Part shown: positions 3,430 to 7,127 of the stretch, in pieces
Layout of the letters: every line of letters begins with the position of its first letter
Position numbering within the stretch: position 1 is the stretch's first letter
Assembly (NCBI GenBank): GCA_030670015.1
Contig: DAOVCM010000040.1
Coordinates: 1-7,127, forward strand
Length of the DNA stretch: 7,127 nt
Direction of reading: 5' to 3'
Source: Candidatus Bathyarchaeota archaeon
GTDB taxonomy: Archaea > Thermoproteota > Bathyarchaeia > TCS64
Program-made: the position numbers and the translations under genes
The notes under the pieces: generated by a model
Told to the model about the DNA's origin: nothing
The model's input: only the letters and a program-made list of their open reading frames with translations
Databases searched by the model: none

Positions 3430-5196
3430 ATGTCGATCGTAGGTACTATTGAGAGGATCAATGGCTCGTTGATTCTTGCAAGGTTCGTGGAGAGGCCGAA
3501 GATCGGCGACCTCGTCCAAGTCGGCGACCTCAAGCTTATGGGCGAGGTCGTTCGTCTAACCGAGGATATCGCCGCTATCCAGTGCTATGAGATCACAAGC
3601 GGGCTGAGGCCAGGGGAGCCGGTGGTCGACACGGGAATGCCGCTGATCGCAGAGCTTGGGCCAGGATTAATGGGGACGATCTTCGATGGAGTCGAGAGGT
3701 CCGAGATTAAACTCTGGAAACTCGCTGGCCCCTTCATCACCCGAGGCATTAGCATCCCACCCCTTGACAGAGAGAAGAGGTGGCCCTTCGTCCCCAAGGT
3801 GAAGAGGGGCGACAGGGTGGTGGAGGGCGACATCATCGGCGTGGTCCAGGAGACCCCCGCCCTCCAGCATAGGGTTCTCATCCCCTTGGGCATGGGCGGG
3901 ATCGTAACAGAGATCTTTGAAGGCGACTTCACCGTCGATGAGCCCGTTGCCTTCATAGAGGCAGGAGGGGTCACACATGAGGTTAAGATGATGCAGAGGT
4001 GGCCGATCAGGGTTCCAAGGCCATTCAAAGAACGCATACCTCTAGCGATGCCTCTCGTAACCGGGCAACGCGTCATCGATACCTTCTTCCCCGTAGCAAA
4101 GGGAGGAGCGGCCAGCATACCCGGAGGATTCGGGACCGGGAAGACCGTAATGCTACAGCAGATCGCGAAGTGGGCCGACGCCGACATAATCATATACGTA
4201 GGCTGCGGCGAGCGGGGGAACGAGATGGCCGATGTTATCACCCACTTCCCAGAGATAACAGACCCAAGAACCGGGAGACGCCTGATCGAGAGGACGATCA
4301 TCGTCGCCAATGTGAGCAATATGCCGGTCTCCGCCAGAGAGGCCAGCGTATACCTTGGCGTCACCATCGGGGAGTACTTTAGGGATCAGGGGTACGACGT
4401 AGCCATCATAGCCGACTCGACTTCTCGCTGGGCTGAGGCGCTGAGGGACATCTCCGGCAGGCTTGAGGAGATACCCGCCGAGGCCGGCTTCCCCGCATAT
4501 CTAGCAGATAGAATTGCTGAGATCTACGAACGGGCTGGCAGGGTCCGCACCCTAGGCAGTGGGGAACGGATAGGCTCGATTAACATAATAGGAGCCGTCT
4601 CTCCGCCTGGAGGCGACTTCAGCGAGCCGGTGACAACCCACACACTCAGATTCATCGGGACCTTCTGGGCCCTCGACACCGAGCTCGCCTTCAGACGCCA
4701 CTTCCCCGCGATCCATTGGCTGCGGAGCTTCACAAGATACCTCGACGTAGCCTCAAGATGGTGGTCGCAGTACGATCCCGAGTGGGAGCAGCTCCGCGCC
4801 CGGGCCCTGGGACTGTTGGAGGAGGCCTCCGAGATCGAGGAGACGGCGAGGATCATAGGCGAAAAGGCACTACCGGATGAACAGAGGCTCATCCTCCTGA
4901 TCGCGGAGATGCTCCGGGAGGGGTTCCTGATCCAGAACGCCTACCATGAGGTCGACACCTACTGCGAGGCCGAGAAGCAGGCGGGGATGCTCAGGATCCT
5001 CATCGACTTCTACAACTCCGTCGAACAGTTGATAAGGCATGGAGTCCCCATCGACAGAGTTAGGGGGTTCGGCACCATCACCGAACTCATGAGGCTGAAG
5101 GAGCGTAAAGGGGTTGAACCGATCAAGAGGGCGAGGGATGAGATGAGACGGCAGATCGACGAGGTCGTCAAGGAGTACGAGGTGAAAATAGGATGA
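3430..5196 (+). CDS. atpA: A-type ATP synthase catalytic subunit A
   Basis: 588 residues, full family length, uninterrupted by an intein. Residues 1-70 are the beta-barrel; about 110-190 the extra 'non-homologous' bulge typical of A/V-type catalytic subunits; about 200-430 the nucleotide-binding domain; the remainder the helical C-terminal domain. The P-loop is GGFGTGKT (232-239) with K238 and T239. The catalytic glutamate is E261 in GCGERGNEM. The Walker B strand is VAIIADSTSRWAEAL (324-338), followed by SPPGGDFSEPVTTHTLR. It binds and converts ATP/ADP in the A3B3 head on the cytoplasmic side of the membrane. The P-loop usually reads GPFGSGKT in archaea, so the proline is glycine (G233) and the serine is threonine (T236) here. 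A TGAT at 3421-3424 formed by the atpE stop lies 5 bases before the ATG. The stop overlaps atpB. Confidence 0.98.
   Translation: MSIVGTIERINGSLILARFVERPKIGDLVQVGDLKLMGEVVRLTEDIAAIQCYEITSGLRPGEPVVDTGMPLIAELGPGLMGTIFDGVERSEIKLWKLAGPFITRGISIPPLDREKRWPFVPKVKRGDRVVEGDIIGVVQETPALQHRVLIPLGMGGIVTEIFEGDFTVDEPVAFIEAGGVTHEVKMMQRWPIRVPRPFKERIPLAMPLVTGQRVIDTFFPVAKGGAASIPGGFGTGKTVMLQQIAKWADADIIIYVGCGERGNEMADVITHFPEITDPRTGRRLIERTIIVANVSNMPVSAREASVYLGVTIGEYFRDQGYDVAIIADSTSRWAEALRDISGRLEEIPAEAGFPAYLADRIAEIYERAGRVRTLGSGERIGSINIIGAVSPPGGDFSEPVTTHTLRFIGTFWALDTELAFRRHFPAIHWLRSFTRYLDVASRWWSQYDPEWEQLRARALGLLEEASEIEETARIIGEKALPDEQRLILLIAEMLREGFLIQNAYHEVDTYCEAEKQAGMLRILIDFYNSVEQLIRHGVPIDRVRGFGTITELMRLKERKGVEPIKRARDEMRRQIDEVVKEYEVKIG
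5179..5185 (+). promoter_or_regulatory. Ribosome-binding site GAGGTGA of atpB
   Basis: GAGGTGA near the end of atpA, 7 bases before the ATG at 5193. It is the best Shine-Dalgarno in the operon and supports the ATGA-overlapping start. Confidence 0.65.
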
Positions 5197-6590
5197 GGGT
5201 GGAGGAAGCTGGGCTCATCTATAAGACGAGCCGGGAAATCCGGGGCCCGATCATCTTCGTTGAGGATGTTAAAGGCGTCGCCTACGACGAGATCGTCAGG
5301 GTTACCACGCCCAGCGACGACGAGGTCATCGGCTCCGTCCTCGACGTTTCGAAGGACTGGGCCTTAGTCCAGGTCTTCGGTGAGACCGAGGGGATGGACC
5401 TGAATGTTGGCATCCGCTTCACAGGGGAGACTCAGAAGATCCCTGTCTCCGATGAGCTTGTAGGCCGAGTCTTCAGTGGTAGTTTCACGCCCCTCGACAG
5501 CATAGGCCGGCCTCTAAGCACAGACCTCCGGGATGTTCACGGGGGCGTCATCAACCCTGCGGCCCGTGCTGTCCCAATAGAGTTTATCCAGACAGGCATC
5601 TCGGCCATCGATGGGATGAACTCGTTGGTTAGAGGTCAGAAGCTCCCCATCTTCTCAGAGTCTGGCCTGCCGCATAATGCTCTTGCGGCCCAGATCGCCA
5701 GGCAGGCAACCATCCTCGGGAGGGAGGAGGAGTTCGCGATCGTCTTCGCCGCCATGGGCATCAAGCATGAAGAGGCGGAGTTCTTCCGAGCGGAGTTCGA
5801 GAAGACTGGGGCCTTAAGCAAGTCGGTCTTGATCCTTAACCTTGCGGACGACCCTCCTATCGAGAGGCTTGTTACGCCCCGAATAGCTCAGACGGTCGCC
5901 GAGTACCTTGCCTTCGACTTGGATATGCATATTCTTGTTATCCTCACAGATATGACAAACTATGCCGAGGCCCTCCGCTCTATCTCCATTGCCCGGGAGG
6001 AGATACCGACGAGGAAGGGATATCCTGGCTACTTGTACAGCGACCTGGCCACGATCTACGAGCGGGCCGGCAGGATCACCGGAGAGAAAGGGTCTGTGAC
6101 GTTGATGCCTATCCTCACGATGCCTGGTGGAGATATCACACATCCTGTGCCTGATCTGACGGGATATATCACCGAAGGCCAGCTCATCCTCCAAAAGGAC
6201 CTCTTCCTTCGGGGTATCCACCCGCCTATGAACGTCCTTCCCAGCCTCTCAAGGCTTATGAAGGATGGAATCGGCGAGGAGAGGACTAGGAAGGACCACG
6301 GGGATGTATCCAACCAGCTATACATGGCATACGCTGAGGGGACGAGGGCTCGGGGCCTCGTCAGGATAGTCGGCCAGGTGGGCCTCAGTGAGCGAGAGCG
6401 GACCTGGCTTGAGTTCTCCGACCGGTTCGAAAAGGAGTTCGTGAACCAAGGACTGTACGAGAATAGGACGATCGAGAAGACCCTGGACATCGCATGGGAT
6501 CTGCTCTCGATCCTACCCGAGGAGGACCTCATCAGGATCAAGGAGACTTACATCAAGGAGTTCCATCCAAAGCACAGAAGAGTGGGCTAG
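5193..6590 (+). CDS. atpB: A-type ATP synthase subunit B (non-catalytic nucleotide-binding)
   Basis: 465 residues, normal length. It opens with the barrel motif YKTSREIRGPIIFVEDVKGV (10-29). The P-loop position holds the non-catalytic form SESGLPHNALAAQIARQA (155-172), which lacks the Walker lysine as in all B subunits. Further family marks are AAMGIKHEEAEFF (186-198), LTDMTNYAEALR (251-262), TMPGGDITHPVPDLTGYITE (309-328) and LPSLSRLMKDGIGE (349-362). It alternates with A in the head and modulates catalysis. Two positions differ from the usual sequence: glutamate E156 where Gly or Ala is common (FSGSGLPHN), and GG at 312-313 where DD or ND is common. It overlaps atpA by 4 bases (ATGA). Confidence 0.97.
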   Translation: MRVEEAGLIYKTSREIRGPIIFVEDVKGVAYDEIVRVTTPSDDEVIGSVLDVSKDWALVQVFGETEGMDLNVGIRFTGETQKIPVSDELVGRVFSGSFTPLDSIGRPLSTDLRDVHGGVINPAARAVPIEFIQTGISAIDGMNSLVRGQKLPIFSESGLPHNALAAQIARQATILGREEEFAIVFAAMGIKHEEAEFFRAEFEKTGALSKSVLILNLADDPPIERLVTPRIAQTVAEYLAFDLDMHILVILTDMTNYAEALRSISIAREEIPTRKGYPGYLYSDLATIYERAGRITGEKGSVTLMPILTMPGGDITHPVPDLTGYITEGQLILQKDLFLRGIHPPMNVLPSLSRLMKDGIGEERTRKDHGDVSNQLYMAYAEGTRARGLVRIVGQVGLSERERTWLEFSDRFEKEFVNQGLYENRTIEKTLDIAWDLLSILPEEDLIRIKETYIKEFHPKHRRVG

Positions 6591-6591
6591 A

Positions 6592-7127
6592 TTGTCTTCC
6601 CTAAGCGGTGTCCGACCCACAAAGGGGTTCCTCATCGAGCTAAAGAGGAGGATATCGTTCATCGAGCGGGGGTGCGAGTTCCTCAAGCTGAAGAGGGACC
6701 AGCTGGCGAAGGAGCTCAGCGCCTCCATCGAGGTCCTGCGGGGCCGAAGAGGGACGCTGGAGGACCAGCTGAGGAGGATCTACGATCTCGTCGTCTCAGC
6801 CTACCTCTCGCTCGGGCCTGCCGAGGTGGGGTCCCAGGCCAGCTCGATCAAGAAGGAGCTTGCCATCGACGTTCTGCCCGTAAGTGTCATGGGGGTTATC
6901 TACCCTCGTATCAGAGTCCGGTCTAAGCCGAGGGTCGAGGGAAGGCTGGACATAGCGCTCTCGAGGGCCGCTGAACTCGCCTCAGGGATCATGGAGGAGC
7001 TCATCCAGATCGCGGAGTTCGAGGCCAGGGTGGAGCGGATCGCAGACGAACTCGGGAAGACGAATCGAAAGGTAAACGCCTTGGAGAACATCGTAATCCC
7101 CGACTATAAGCAGACGATGAAGTTTAT
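6592..7127 (+). CDS. atpD: A-type ATP synthase subunit D (C-terminus cut off)
   Basis: 178 residues seen of a family of roughly 200-215; the right window edge cuts the end. The N-terminal helix carries the signature VRPTKGFLIELKRRISFIER (7-26), the middle (75-118) is the small globular part, and the second long helix carries TNRKVNALENIVIPDYKQT (157-175), which matches the usual RRVNALExxxIP motif. The two helices form the rotating central shaft that links the head to the C/c-ring socket, together with F. The start is TTG one base after the atpB stop; the first internal ATG is near residue 100, so a non-ATG start is needed. No GGTGA site is seen, so translation probably depends on coupling to atpB. 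Confidence 0.95.
   Translation, partial: MSSLSGVRPTKGFLIELKRRISFIERGCEFLKLKRDQLAKELSASIEVLRGRRGTLEDQLRRIYDLVVSAYLSLGPAEVGSQASSIKKELAIDVLPVSVMGVIYPRIRVRSKPRVEGRLDIALSRAAELASGIMEELIQIAEFEARVERIADELGKTNRKVNALENIVIPDYKQTMKF

Noticed and set aside
4123..4146. Possible intein insertion site in the AtpA P-loop
   Set aside because: Some archaeal AtpA genes carry inteins at this loop, but here the frame continues straight through it with normal length.
3585..4367. 260-residue open frame on the minus strand, antisense to atpA
   Set aside because: It lies wholly within atpA, which is certain. The translation is rich in Ser, Pro, Thr and Met with no domain pattern, as expected for the complement of a GC-biased coding sequence.
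3999..4382. 127-residue plus-strand frame inside atpA
   Set aside because: Arg/Gly/His-rich out-of-frame reading of the conserved P-loop region; no independent start signal.
6056..6541. 161-residue minus-strand frame opposite atpB
   Set aside because: Entirely antisense to conserved atpB sequence; serine- and arginine-rich composition is typical of a shadow frame.
6672..6926. 84-residue plus-strand frame overlapping atpD
   Set aside because: Gly/Arg/Ala-rich out-of-frame reading; the true frame here shows the AtpD helix motifs.

Overview
The window is archaeal chromosomal DNA. Its right two thirds is the soluble and stalk part of an A-type (archaeal/vacuolar-type) ATP synthase operon. The left third carries small Lrp/AsnC-type and CBS-domain sensor genes with classic archaeal promoters (TATA boxes about 25-30 bases before very short leaders). 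Shine-Dalgarno sites are of the GGTGA/GTGAT type seen in many archaea, and several genes in the ATPase operon overlap as ATGA. I cannot place the organism precisely. The mixture of small Lrp-like sensors and the ATPase variants suggests an uncultured TACK-type lineage (Bathyarchaeia- or thaumarchaeote-like), but this is only an impression.

Layout. 1-386 (minus): Lrp/AsnC-family regulator, C-terminus cut by the window edge. 387-715: AT-rich divergent intergenic region holding a minus-strand promoter, a pair of 20-bp-spaced direct repeats, a 16-bp palindrome and a plus-strand TATA box. 716-988: 90-residue protein of unknown function. 1088-1342 and 1353-1781: probable two-gene unit encoding a stand-alone RAM (Lrp ligand-binding) domain and a tandem-CBS protein; both starts chosen here are shorter than the longest open frames. 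1782-2121: non-coding, with T-runs, a long-range inverted repeat and the ATPase promoter. 2122-7127: ATPase genes in the order F, H, E, A, B, D; D runs off the right edge.

How the genes work together. A and B form the catalytic/regulatory A3B3 head, D and F form the central shaft, and E with the small coiled-coil H forms the peripheral stalks. Genes for the membrane and socket parts (I/a, K/c, C/d) are not in this window, and F sits first in the operon instead of next to A. Both points differ from the well-known methanogen order. The upstream cluster looks like small-molecule sensing (amino acids for Lrp/RAM, adenine nucleotides for CBS); a link to energy status or to the ATPase is only suggested by proximity.

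There is a strong base-composition step. Sample 60-base counts give 17% GC at 541-600, 38% at 1621-1680 and 67% at 4801-4860. I saw no CRISPR array, transposase, tRNA or rRNA. The items most worth a second look are the operator-like repeat array before the 90-residue gene, the altered P-loop of AtpA, and the operon order.
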